Source: an uncultured Collinsella sp.
GTDB lineage: Bacteria; Actinomycetota; Coriobacteriia; Coriobacteriales; Coriobacteriaceae
Length of the DNA: 23,652 nt
Assembly (NCBI GenBank): GCA_900542125.1
Contig: UQMO01000035.1
Span: 1-23,652 of the forward strand
Direction: 5' to 3'
Shown: one piece after another, positions 1 to 9,326 of the stretch
Layout of the letters: the number at the start of each line of letters is the position of its first letter
Numbering within the stretch: position 1 is the stretch's first letter
Program-made: the position numbers and the translations under genes
The notes under the pieces: generated by a model
The model's database searches: none
Told to the model about the DNA's origin: nothing
What the model saw: the letters and a program-made list of their open reading frames with translations, nothing else

Positions 1-42
1 CCTAAGCCTTCGTCGGCAGCGTCAGATGTGTATAAGAGACAG
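1..42 (+). other. Illumina Nextera adapter remnant (assembly artefact)
   Basis: Bases 10-42 match the Nextera read-1 transposase adapter exactly. Bases 24-42 are the 19-bp Tn5 mosaic end, finishing in TATAAGAGACAG. Bases 2-9 (CTAAGCCT) match an i5 index as I remember it, and base 1 fits the last base of the P5 primer before the index. Genomic sequence therefore begins at 43. Read on the minus strand, the adapter adds a false tail LSLIHI and a stop to the ABC gene; read on the plus strand, it creates a false start MYKRQ. This is untrimmed library sequence at a contig end, not biology. Confidence 0.97.
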
Positions 43-1533
43 GATAAAGTGGTCGCAGCGTGCGGCGCGTGCAGCGGCCTCGACCTCGGCATCGCTTGCA
101 TCGGGGCGTCCGTAGCGGATGTTCTCGCGGATGGTGCCGTTAAACAGCCAGGTGTCCTGCAGCACCATGGCAAACTCGCCGCGCAGCGCCGCGCGGTCCC
201 AGTCGCGCACGTCGACGCCCTCGACGCGCAGCGAACCGCCGTCCACGTCGTAAAAGCGCTGCAGCAGCTTAATGAGCGTGGTCTTGCCGGCGCCGGTGGG
301 GCCGACGATGGCGATGGTCTGGCCGGGCTGCGCCTCGCAGCTAAAGTCGTGGATGATGGTCTTGTCGGGCGTGTAGCCAAACTTGACATGGTCAAACTCC
401 ACGTGGCCGGGGCGCTTCTCGGGAATCTGCGCGTCGGCCTTCTGCTCCTCCTCGGGCGCGGCCAGGAACTCAAAGACGCGCTCGGTGGCAGCGGCCATCG
501 ACTGCATCGTGTTGCTCACGTTGCCCAGCTGCTGCACGGGCTGCGTAAAGTTGCGAACGTACTGGATAAAGCTCTGAATGTCGCCGGGCGTGGCATTGCC
601 GGTCAGCGCGAGCTGCGCACCCACGACGACGACGCCCACGTAGCCCATGTTACCCACCAAGCTCATAAGCGGCATCATCAGGCCCGACAGGAACTGCGAG
701 CGCCAGCCGCTAATAAAGAGGCGGTCGTTTTGGCGGTCGAACTCCTCGATCGAAGCCTCGGCGCGGTCGAACACCTGAATGACGTTCTGGCCGGCAAAAT
801 CCTCCTCGATAATGCCGTTGACGGTGCCCAGGACCTGCTGCTGCTCGCGGAAGTACGGCTGCGAGAAGTGAATCATCACCATTAAGATAATCGCGGCGGC
901 CGGCAGCGTGAGCACGGTGACGCCGGTGAGCGGCAGGCTGATCGACAACATCATGACGAGCACGCCGATAATCTGCGTGACGGACGTAATAAGCTGCGTC
1001 ACGCTCTGGTTGAGCGACTGGCCGAGCGTATCGACGTCGTTGGTGATGCGGCTGAGTACGTCGCCCTTGCTGTGGCCGTTGAAGTAGCTCATCGGCACGA
1101 CAGCGATCTTGGCGGCGATCTCCTTGCGCATGCGGTAGCAAATCTTTTGCGTGACGCCGGTCATGAGCCAGCCCTGGATGAGGCTACAGACAGAGCTTGC
1201 CAGATACAGGCAGAGCAAAAAGCCGAGCGTCTTGGCGATCCAGGCAAAGTCGACATCGCCGGTACCGTTGACTTTGGCAACCAGGCCCTCAAACAGCTTG
1301 GTCGTAACCTGGCCGAGCACCTTGGGTCCCACAATGTTAAAGATGACCGAGAACACGGCAAAGGCGACGGCGGCAAACACGGCAATCTTGTGCTGGCCGA
1401 TATAGCCGAGCAGCTGCCTCATGGTGCCCTTAAAGTCCTTGGCCTTTTCGCCGCGACGCATGCCGCCCATGCGGCCCATGGGACCACGCTGGCGGGTGGG
1501 CTTGGGAATCTGAGTCTTGGTCTCGTCTGCCAT
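43..1533 (-). CDS. ABC exporter half-transporter (TMD-NBD), C-terminus cut off by contig end
   Basis: This is a type IV ABC exporter subunit with a membrane domain fused to an ATPase domain; 497 genuine residues remain. Residues 1-45 are a basic, Gly/Met-rich cytoplasmic tail, and hydrophobic helices lie at about 50-70, 100-122, 180-222 and 283-310. The ATPase domain begins near 377 with Walker A GPTGAGKTT (411-419) and the Q-loop Gln459. The sequence breaks at about residue 497, before the signature, Walker B and H-loop; family members run to about 600-620 residues, so roughly 120 are missing. The last six codons before the apparent stop at 22-24 come from the adapter. The ATG at 1533 shares one base with the upstream stop (TAATG), with GGAGG just upstream, so it is translationally coupled to its partner. 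It is expected to be the catalytically competent half of a heterodimer. The exported substrate is unknown; drugs or peptides are typical. Confidence 0.9.
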
Positions 1534-3899
1534 TAGCGCTCGCCTCCTTCCGTAACGGCTGCAATTTCTTCTTGGGTAAGCCCCAGCTCCTCGGCGGAAA
1601 GCTGCGACTGTGCGATTTCCAGGTACGCCGGGCAGCTGCGCAGTAGCTCCTCGTGCGTGCCGGTGCCCACTACGTGACCGTCGTCGAGTACGATGATCTG
1701 GTCGGCCTGCATGATGGTCGCGATGCGTTGTGCCACGACCACGAGCGCGGCGTCGGTGACGTTTTTGGCCAGCTCCTCGCGCAGGCGCGCGTCGGTCTTG
1801 TAGTCAAGCGCGCTAAACGAGTCGTCGAACACCACGACCTCGGGCTTTTTGGCCAGGGCGCGGGCGATGGCCAGACGCTGGCGCTGACCGCCCGAAACAT
1901 TGGAGCCACCCTGGCTGATGGGGGAGTCGTAACCGCCCTCGCGCTCGGCGATAAAGTCCTCGGCCTGGGCGATGCGCGCGGCCTGGTGCATGTCATCGTC
2001 GCTCACCATGTCGCCGGCAAACTTGAGGTTGCTCTCGACAGTGCCCGAGAACAGGCGCCCCTGCTGCGGGATGTAACCAATGCGGCGACGCAGCTCGGAG
2101 AGAGTCATGTCACGCACGTCGACGCCGTCAAGCGAAATGCTGCCGCCTGTGACGTCGTACAGGCGCGGAATCAGCTGCACGAGCGTGGACTTGCCCGAGC
2201 CCGTGGAGCCGATGATGCCGAGCATCTGACCGGCATGTGTGGTGAAGTTCACGCCGCTGATGACATCGGCGCGGGCATCGGGGTACTGGAAGCTCACGTC
2301 GCGGAAGGTGAGCTCACCGCGCGGCGCGCTGGCTGCGGGCAGTTTGGGCGAGGCAGGGTCGTTGATGCTCGTGGGGCAGGTGATGACCTCTTCCACGCGC
2401 TCAGCTGCGACCTCGGCACGGGGCAGGATAACCGAAACCATGGTGAGGATCATAAACGCCATGACGATCTGCATGGTGTAGGAGATGAACGCCATCATGT
2501 TGCCGACCTGCATCACGCCGTCGGACACGCCCTGCGCGCCAAACCAGACGATAAGCACGGTGATGCAGTTCATGACGAGCATCATGAGCGGCATCATAAA
2601 GCTCATGGCGCGGTTGGTGTAGAGCTGCGTAGTCATCAGGTCGAGCGACGCCTTGTCAAAACGTTCGAGCTCATGCTCCTCGCGGTTGAACGAGCGGATG
2701 GGCATAAGGCCGTCGAGCAGCTCGCGGGCGGTAAGGTTCACGCGGTCCACAAAGCTCTGCATCTTTTTGAACTTGGGCATGGTGAGGCCCATGAGCACGC
2801 CGACGACGGCCGAAACCGCGATGATGGCCACAGCGATGGTCCACTCCAGGCCGGTGTGGTTGGCTAGGACGCGCATGACGGCGACGATGCCCATGACGGG
2901 GGCCATCAGGCACATACGGATAAACAGGGTTGCGGCCATCTGGATCTGCTGAATGTCGTTGGTGCAGCGGGTAATGAGCGAGGCCTGGCTAAATTTGCCC
3001 ACCTCGGCTGGCGAGAAGTGCATAACCTTGTTGAAGGTCTCGCGGCGCAGGTCGCGGGCGATGGAGCAGGCGGTGCGCGACGCCACGGCACCGGTCAGGA
3101 TGGTGGCGACGAGCGACACCAGGCACAGCCCAAACATCGTGGTCGCCATGCGGCTCAGGTACGCGTTCTGCACGTCGGCGGGGTCGATGCCCTGCGCCTT
3201 GTACTCGTCCTGCACATAGCTCACGGCGCGTTGGGTCACAATGGAGCCCGACATGGAGCCCATTTTGTCCGCCATTTGGTTGGCACCCTCGACGAGCTTG
3301 CCCTGGTCGATTAGGCCGCCTTCAACGCCCAGACGCAGGCTCTTCATGGTGATCTTACCGCCGTCGGCATCAATCTGCTTTTGCATGTTCTGCGCCGCTG
3401 CGGCCTTCTGCTGCAGCTCGGCGAGCTGCTCGGGCGTCATCGCTGCCATTTGCTCGGGGGTGGGCATGGCCTGGGCGGCGTTGTTGTCTTTCTCGCTGGA
3501 CGAGCCCATCATGTCGCCCATGGAGTTGGCGTCGATGCCTTGGTTGAGCGAAAGGACGACGGTCTCGGGCAGGCTCATAATGTCAGCGAGCTTGCTGCCG
3601 TCGGCGCGCTCGTCCTCGGTGCCCTTGTACGTGCGAATCCCGTTTTTGTCTGCCTTGCTAAACACGGCCTCCACAGCCTTGGCGTCCTTGGCGCTCATAA
3701 AGAGTTCGAGGTCGTCGAGCGATTCGGCGCGAATGGTGTCGGGCACGGGCGAGGCGATGCCGCCTTGCTGCACGCCCACGTCGACGATGTCGCTCATATA
3801 GGTAGGCAGTGCCAGATCGGCGTTGCAGCTGATTACGATAAGTACGATAGCTGCAAACAGTGCCAGGACATGTTTTTTAAAGAGCTTGAGAATCCTCAC
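1533..3899 (-). CDS. ABC exporter half-transporter with degenerate ATPase site and ~200-residue loop insert
   Basis: This 788-residue exporter subunit is longer than the usual 580-620. TM1 (about 8-30) is separated from TM2 (about 250-272) by a hydrophilic segment of about 200 residues, including an Ala/Gln/Met-rich, probably helical stretch at 140-178; by topology this segment lies outside the membrane. Further helices lie at about 325-345, 352-373 and 435-492. The ATPase domain has Walker A GSTGSGKST (564-572), signature VSGGQ (668-672) and Walker B ending FDD (691-693), with Asp693 where the catalytic Glu normally sits. The switch His is replaced by Gln724 (VVAQRI). These paired changes are typical of the degenerate half of heterodimeric exporters such as TM287/288 and BmrCD. 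The start is GTG at 3899 behind AAGGAGA, overlapping the marR stop by four bases (GTGA). The operon marR-ABC-ABC suggests inducible multidrug or antimicrobial export. Confidence 0.93.
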   Translation of the reverse strand: MRILKLFKKHVLALFAAIVLIVISCNADLALPTYMSDIVDVGVQQGGIASPVPDTIRAESLDDLELFMSAKDAKAVEAVFSKADKNGIRTYKGTEDERADGSKLADIMSLPETVVLSLNQGIDANSMGDMMGSSSEKDNNAAQAMPTPEQMAAMTPEQLAELQQKAAAAQNMQKQIDADGGKITMKSLRLGVEGGLIDQGKLVEGANQMADKMGSMSGSIVTQRAVSYVQDEYKAQGIDPADVQNAYLSRMATTMFGLCLVSLVATILTGAVASRTACSIARDLRRETFNKVMHFSPAEVGKFSQASLITRCTNDIQQIQMAATLFIRMCLMAPVMGIVAVMRVLANHTGLEWTIAVAIIAVSAVVGVLMGLTMPKFKKMQSFVDRVNLTARELLDGLMPIRSFNREEHELERFDKASLDLMTTQLYTNRAMSFMMPLMMLVMNCITVLIVWFGAQGVSDGVMQVGNMMAFISYTMQIVMAFMILTMVSVILPRAEVAAERVEEVITCPTSINDPASPKLPAASAPRGELTFRDVSFQYPDARADVISGVNFTTHAGQMLGIIGSTGSGKSTLVQLIPRLYDVTGGSISLDGVDVRDMTLSELRRRIGYIPQQGRLFSGTVESNLKFAGDMVSDDDMHQAARIAQAEDFIAEREGGYDSPISQGGSNVSGGQRQRLAIARALAKKPEVVVFDDSFSALDYKTDARLREELAKNVTDAALVVVAQRIATIMQADQIIVLDDGHVVGTGTHEELLRSCPAYLEIAQSQLSAEELGLTQEEIAAVTEGGER

Positions 3900-4345
3900 T
3901 CGGCATCTCTCCTTTCTTGATTGCGGTCGATAATTTCGTTGGCACGTCTTAGAAGGCGCACCATCTCTTGGGTATCTGTTTCGCCGAGCTGCTCGAGGAA
4001 AGCCGCAGTGCGGTTCTCGAATTCCCGACGTTTGATTTCGAGATCCTGGAATCCTTTGTCGGTCACCGTGACGTGTACGCGACGACGGTCGGTCTTTGAG
4101 TGCTCGCGCTCGACCCAGCCCTTGGCTTCGAGAGCGCGTAGGATATTGGCGATGCGGGCACTCGAGACCCAGGCGCGATCAGCGAGTTCGCTCGGCGTGA
4201 GCGAACCGCCGGCGAGTATGAGGGCGCGCATGACGGCCATCTCGCCGCTGAGGGCTTTGTCCGCAAAATGCGAAATGCGCTGATGCATGCTGCCGAACTC
4301 GGTAAGGAGTTGACGCCCAAGCTCACGGAAATCGGTATCTTCCAC
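3896..4345 (-). CDS. MarR-family transcriptional regulator
   Basis: A 149-residue winged-helix protein of typical MarR size. The recognition region is around 50-75 (TPSELADRAWVSSARIANIL), followed by the wing with KTDRRRVHVTVT at about 84-95, the classic D-R-R-R wing of MarR proteins. Flanking N- and C-terminal helices would form the dimer interface. It is the first gene of a three-gene operon and its stop overlaps the start of the next gene, so it most likely represses its own operon and releases it on binding a toxic ligand. The start is GTG at 4345 with AGGGG upstream; that GTG lies inside an inverted repeat (4343-4379). A more distal start is not supported by a ribosome binding site. Confidence 0.93.
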   Translation of the reverse strand: MEDTDFRELGRQLLTEFGSMHQRISHFADKALSGEMAVMRALILAGGSLTPSELADRAWVSSARIANILRALEAKGWVEREHSKTDRRRVHVTVTDKGFQDLEIKRREFENRTAAFLEQLGETDTQEMVRLLRRANEIIDRNQERRDAE

Positions 4346-4379
4346 CGAAAACCCCTAACACTAGAAACTATTTTCGGTG
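4343..4379 (-). promoter_or_regulatory. Inverted repeat spanning the marR start codon and ribosome binding site
   Basis: A perfect 9-bp inverted repeat: CACCGAAAA at 4343-4351 and TTTTCGGTG at 4371-4379, with 19 bases between. In marR mRNA it would form a stem that includes the GTG start and holds the AGGGG ribosome binding site in the loop; as DNA it could be an operator. The loop also contains a small TAG-TTT-CTA dyad. Function is inferred from position only. Confidence 0.45.
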
Positions 4380-4383
4380 AAAG

Positions 4384-4409
4384 ATGATACCCGCGTATTC
4401 GGGTCTCAT
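4384..4409. promoter_or_regulatory. 26-bp dyad between marR and the SDR gene, candidate operator
   Basis: The arms ATGATACCCG (4384-4393) and CGGGTCTCAT (4400-4409) pair at 9 of 10 positions around a 6-base centre. The site lies 39-64 bases upstream of the marR start in the divergent intergenic region. It has no T-run on either side, so it is not an obvious terminator. A MarR operator is the simplest reading, but binding is not shown. Confidence 0.45.
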
Positions 4410-4456
4410 GTAGTGGGCAATATAAAGAGCGCATAAAGAGTAAAAAATTCAATCGC

Positions 4457-4480
4457 TGAAGCGTTTCAAAGAACTATTAT
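4457..4480 (+). promoter_or_regulatory. LacI-type palindrome next to a -10-like box upstream of the SDR gene
   Basis: TGAAGCGTTTCA (4457-4468) is a 12-bp near-palindrome centred on CG, the usual form of LacI-family operators. It is followed seven bases later by a -10-like TATTAT (4475-4480); no good -35 is seen. Because the downstream genes include a KDG permease, a KdgR-like LacI regulator is a reasonable guess, but no such regulator is adjacent. Confidence 0.35.
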
Positions 4481-4593
4481 GCCCGCGGTTAGGCGAGGGG
4501 TTGTCACCACCATGACGACTGGGACTCATTTATCGCCACGTGCGATGCTCCAACTTCCCGCAAGGAGACACCTGAATCAAGGGGGTTGGAGTC

Positions 4594-5343
4594 ATGGCAT
4601 TTGACTTCACGGGCAAAACCGCGATCGTTACCGGCGGCACTCAGGGCATTGGCCTCGAGATTGCCAAGGGCATCGTTGCGGGCGGCGGACACGTCGCGCT
4701 CATCGCAAGGAACGCTGCTAAGGGCGAGGCCGCGGTGGCCGAGCTTGGCGAGGGCAACAAGTTCTACCAGCTCGATGTCGCCGATGCACCCAAGGCGCGC
4801 GAGACTGTCGAGCAGATTTTTACGGACCTGCCGCAAACCAACATCCTGATCAACTGCGCTGGCGTCATCAGCACCAAGAAGTTCGACGAGATCGATGACA
4901 CCGAGTGGCGTCGCACCATCGACATCAACCTCAACGGTACCTTCACCATGATGAATGCCGTGTACCCGCACTTTAAGGCGGCCCATGCCGGCACTATCGT
5001 CAACGTGAGCTCTGTTGCCGGCAAGATCGGCGGCGGCCTGCTCGGCACCGCGGCCTACGCGAGCTCCAAGGCCGGCGTCAACGGTCTAACCAAGGCAGTC
5101 GCCAAGGAAGGCGGCAAGTTCGGCGTCCGCTGCAACGCCGTGTGCCCGTCGCTCACGTTGACCGATATGACCTCGATTCTCTCTGACGAGAACTCTCAGC
5201 GCATCATCAACGGTATTCCTCTGGGCCGCGCCGCCCAGGCCAGCGAGCCTGCGCAGATGGTGCTGTTCTTCGCTTCCGACCTCGCCAGCTTCGTGAACGG
5301 CGAGATCGGTGACTGCGACGGCGGCATCGTCCTGGACGGGTAA
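4594..5343 (+). CDS. Short-chain dehydrogenase/reductase (SDR)
   Basis: A 249-residue classical SDR with a single Rossmann domain: cofactor motif TGGTQGIG (13-20), NCAG (87-90), structural Asn in INLNG (111-115), catalytic Ser140, Tyr155 and Lys159 (YASSK). The Arg39 after the second beta strand leans towards NADP(H), although the cofactor cannot be fixed from this alone. The ATG is preceded by GGGGTTGGAG. A 2-keto-3-deoxygluconate permease gene follows, so an uronate or aldonate dehydrogenase (KduD-like or gluconate 5-dehydrogenase-like) is an inference from context; residue similarity to KduD is only that of the general family. It is cytoplasmic. A terminator-like hairpin follows before the permease gene, so the two may not be fully co-expressed. 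Confidence 0.9.
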   Translation: MAFDFTGKTAIVTGGTQGIGLEIAKGIVAGGGHVALIARNAAKGEAAVAELGEGNKFYQLDVADAPKARETVEQIFTDLPQTNILINCAGVISTKKFDEIDDTEWRRTIDINLNGTFTMMNAVYPHFKAAHAGTIVNVSSVAGKIGGGLLGTAAYASSKAGVNGLTKAVAKEGGKFGVRCNAVCPSLTLTDMTSILSDENSQRIINGIPLGRAAQASEPAQMVLFFASDLASFVNGEIGDCDGGIVLDG

Positions 5344-5362
5344 TACCCCACGACGATTGTTC

Positions 5363-5402
5363 GGCGACGGCTCCTGCGACTCGGGACCGTCGCCTTCTTT
5401 CT
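5363..5402 (+). terminator. Rho-independent terminator or attenuator after the SDR gene
   Basis: Arms GGCGACGG (5363-5370) and CCGTCGCC (5387-5394) pair perfectly around a 16-base loop that can pair further, followed by TTCTTTCT. It lies between the SDR stop and the permease ribosome binding site, so it would end or reduce read-through into the permease. Confidence 0.7.
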
Positions 5403-5451
5403 GATATAGGCGCGTGCGGCTACGATTCGCATGCATCCAAAGGAGATATAT

Positions 5452-6471
5452 ATGAGTGAATCGACTGCGGTGGAGGCGCCGGCGGCAAAGGAGCCGTTCT
5501 TTAAGATGTCCTCCATCCCGGGTGCCAATATTTTGGTGCCGCTTTTGCTGGGTTGCCTGCTCAACACGCTGTTCCCTGACCTGTTCAAAACGCTCGGCAG
5601 CTTTACGCTTGGCATGACCCAGCAGGGTGCAGGCCCGCTCGTGGGCGCTTTTTTGCTTATCGTCGGTACGACGATTTCGTTTAAGAGTGCTCCTGCCGCC
5701 GCTGCCCGCGGTGCCATCATCATCGCCATCAAGCAAATCGTGGTCGTTGCCGTGTCGCTGCTCATCCTTTATGTGTTCAACGACAACCTGTTTGGCATCT
5801 CTGCCATGGTGATGCTGGCGGCTTGCACCGGCGCCAACAACGCTATGTACGCTGGTCTGATGGGCACCATGGGCAACGAGGCCGAGCGTGGCGCTGTCGC
5901 AATCACCACGCTCGTTGTCGGCCCTCCGGTCACGATGATCGTGCTCGGCGCTGCCGGCCAGGCTCCGATCGGCTGGTCGCTCGTGGGTGCCATCCTGCCG
6001 ATCGTCGTCGGCATTATTCTAGGCAACCTCTTCCCCAGCTTTAAGAAGATGATGGCACCGGCACTTTCCGCCATCATTGTGCTCGTCTTCTTTGCCATGG
6101 GCTCGACCATGACCTTTGGCCAGCTCATCAACGGTGGTCTTCCCGGCATTCTGCTCGGCGTGATCTGCTCGGTGATCTTTGCAATTCCCGTCATCGCGGT
6201 CGATAAGCTTACGGGCGGTACTGGTGTCGCAGGTGCGGCCATTTCGAGCTGCGCCGGAGCCAATGTGGCCACGCCTGCTGCCATGGCAAGCGTCAATGGG
6301 GCCATGTACGGTGGCGCCGTGCTCGCGACGGCTACGGCACAGGTTGCTGCCTGCGCAATCGTGACGGCTATTTTGACCCCGCTGGTCACCAGCTGGTGCT
6401 ACAAGCATTTTGAGGGCCAGGGCAACGGCGATAGCAAGGCAACGACCGACAAGGCCGCCGCAGCCGCCTAA
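5452..6471 (+). CDS. kdgT: 2-keto-3-deoxygluconate permease (KdgT family)
   Basis: A 339-residue, very hydrophobic secondary transporter matching the KdgT family in length (about 325-340) and pattern. About ten membrane segments are visible, with the conserved small-residue motif AACTGANNAMYAGLMG near 124-139 and a second Gly/Ala-rich GAN motif near 277-283 (SSCAGANVATPAA), suggesting an internal repeat. The family imports 2-keto-3-deoxygluconate, and related uronate breakdown products, by proton symport. I chose the ATG at 5452 because AAGGAG sits at 5440-5445; an upstream in-frame ATG at 5431 lacks a ribosome binding site. The tail ends in an Ala/Lys-rich stretch. No KDG kinase or aldolase is in the window, so substrate assignment rests on family membership. 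Confidence 0.85.
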   Translation: MSESTAVEAPAAKEPFFKMSSIPGANILVPLLLGCLLNTLFPDLFKTLGSFTLGMTQQGAGPLVGAFLLIVGTTISFKSAPAAAARGAIIIAIKQIVVVAVSLLILYVFNDNLFGISAMVMLAACTGANNAMYAGLMGTMGNEAERGAVAITTLVVGPPVTMIVLGAAGQAPIGWSLVGAILPIVVGIILGNLFPSFKKMMAPALSAIIVLVFFAMGSTMTFGQLINGGLPGILLGVICSVIFAIPVIAVDKLTGGTGVAGAAISSCAGANVATPAAMASVNGAMYGGAVLATATAQVAACAIVTAILTPLVTSWCYKHFEGQGNGDSKATTDKAAAAA

Positions 6472-6508
6472 TGCCAAGCGGCAATCAAAGCTAAAACTAG
6501 CTACGCCA

Positions 6509-6548
6509 CAGGGCGGCCACGGGGGATCCCGCGGCCGCCCTGTAGTTT
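6509..6548 (+). terminator. Terminator-like hairpin after kdgT
   Basis: CAGGGCGGCC (6509-6518) pairs perfectly with GGCCGCCCTG (6533-6542), and CGGG/CCCG (6520-6523, 6528-6531) extends the stem inwards. It is followed by TAGTTTCT, a weak T-tract. It sits 37 bases after the permease stop. Confidence 0.65.
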
Positions 6549-6679
6549 CTGTAGGGTCTCTGGGACACTTTACCCTGCTAAAGCTGGCATAACAGCTAGA
6601 GCGAAGGTCGTACAAAGGCAAGGAAAAATAACATACAAATCGGTGAACGGTAGTTGTTCGCGCTCGCATTTCCTGCGGG

Positions 6680-6707
6680 TTTGTAAAAAACGCCCTTATG
6701 ATATAAA
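6680..6707 (+). promoter_or_regulatory. Candidate pflB promoter
   Basis: TTTGTA (6680-6685), a 16-base spacer and TATAAA (6702-6707) sit in a locally AT-rich stretch about 230 bases upstream of the pflB start. The match is moderate; transcript mapping would decide. Confidence 0.4.
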
Positions 6708-6937
6708 AAAAGAAACATATAACAGCCCAGATGGAGAGGGTCGCTATGTTATCCTTCTCAAACGGGTGAAATCTTGGGTTTTGGGTTGCAGTTCCAAGGT
6801 GGACAAACGTTTTTCCCTGCACCAACGTGTGATGAAGAACGGAAGAAGCCGATAGTGCAAACCGAAAATTCAAGAATTCAATAAGCAGCGGTGTGAGAGA
6901 GCGCCGCATTACACGTAACTAGGAGCGTGGTTACACA

Positions 6938-8989
<2,052 letters not shown>

Positions 8990-8990
8990 C

Positions 8991-9015
8991 TATTGTTAGT
9001 GCTATACTAACAATA
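8991..9015 (+). promoter_or_regulatory. Perfect 10-bp inverted repeat over an extended -10 promoter, upstream of the radical-domain gene
   Basis: TATTGTTAGT (8991-9000) and ACTAACAATA (9006-9015) pair perfectly around GCTAT. Across the centre reads TGCTATACT (9000-9008), an extended -10 promoter (TGn plus TATACT). This suggests a promoter private to the radical-domain gene with an operator placed over it; as RNA it is also a stem-loop. The half-sites TTGTTA/TAACAA resemble Rex half-sites, but the spacing (9 rather than 6) does not fit, so the regulator is unknown. Confidence 0.5.
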
Positions 9016-9031
9016 ACGATTACTGATTAGC

Positions 9032-9051
9032 GCGCCGGTTTCGGCCGGCGC
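9032..9051 (+). promoter_or_regulatory. GC-rich stem-loop in the leader of the radical-domain gene
   Basis: GCGCCGG (9032-9038) and CCGGCGC (9045-9051) pair perfectly around TTTCGG. It lies 23 bases upstream of the ATG, just before the ribosome binding site AAGGAG, and has no T-run. It may protect the downstream message from 5' decay or set the ratio of the two PFL parts. Confidence 0.5.
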
Positions 9052-9074
9052 CTATTAATCGAAGGAGACACATT

Positions 9075-9326
9075 ATGAAGGTTTCTGAAGTTTCCGAGAC
9101 CCAGGCCGATAACCTGGTCCACATGCTCGACGCTTACGCCGAGAAGGGTGGCCACCACCTGAACATCAACGTCTTCAACCGTGAGACGCTGCTCGACGCT
9201 CAGGCTCACCCCGAGAAGTACCCGCAGCTGACCATCCGCGTTTCCGGCTATGCCGTGAACTTCCACACGCTCACCAAGGAGCAGCAGGACGAGGTCATTT
9301 CGCGTACCTTCCACGACAAGTTCTAA
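9075..9326 (+). CDS. grcA: Stand-alone glycyl-radical domain of pyruvate formate-lyase (GrcA-like)
   Basis: An 83-residue protein equivalent to the C-terminal domain of PFL. It contains GGHHLNINVFNRETLLDA (25-42), HPEKYPQLTIRVSGYAV (45-61) with the radical-bearing Gly58 in RVSGY, and LTKEQQDEVISRTF near the end, all close to the E. coli PflB C-terminus. E. coli GrcA/YfiD (127 residues) is a spare part for oxygen-cleaved PFL, but here the main enzyme has no such domain, so this small protein should be an essential subunit. The radical would be installed by PflA (16567-17385). AAGGAG lies at 9062-9067, and a private promoter with operator is likely at 8991-9015. The residues before 24 replace the usual linker. 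Confidence 0.93.
   Translation: MKVSEVSETQADNLVHMLDAYAEKGGHHLNINVFNRETLLDAQAHPEKYPQLTIRVSGYAVNFHTLTKEQQDEVISRTFHDKF

Larger units (their letters stand above)
6472..6937. other. 466-base gene-free region upstream of pflB
   Basis: The region holds the kdgT terminator hairpin (6509-6548), then a stretch with a candidate promoter at 6680-6707, leaving an untranslated leader of about 220 bases before pflB. AGGAG at 6921-6925 serves pflB. A tiny open frame at about 6745 (MLSFSNG, behind GAGAGGG) is possible but unsupported. I saw no known riboswitch and no clear FNR or Rex site. A long regulated leader is plausible for a fermentation gene. Confidence 0.6.

Noticed and set aside
28..885. Plus-strand frame starting MYKRQ
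   Set aside because: Its start comes from the adapter and the rest is antisense to the ABC exporter gene.
6643..6855. 70-residue frame in the pflB leader
   Set aside because: It has no ribosome binding site and runs through the candidate promoter and leader with no recognisable protein character.
8993..9013. Rex operator before grcA
   Set aside because: The half-sites TTGTTA and TAACAA fit, but the gap is nine bases instead of six, so I do not call it a Rex site.
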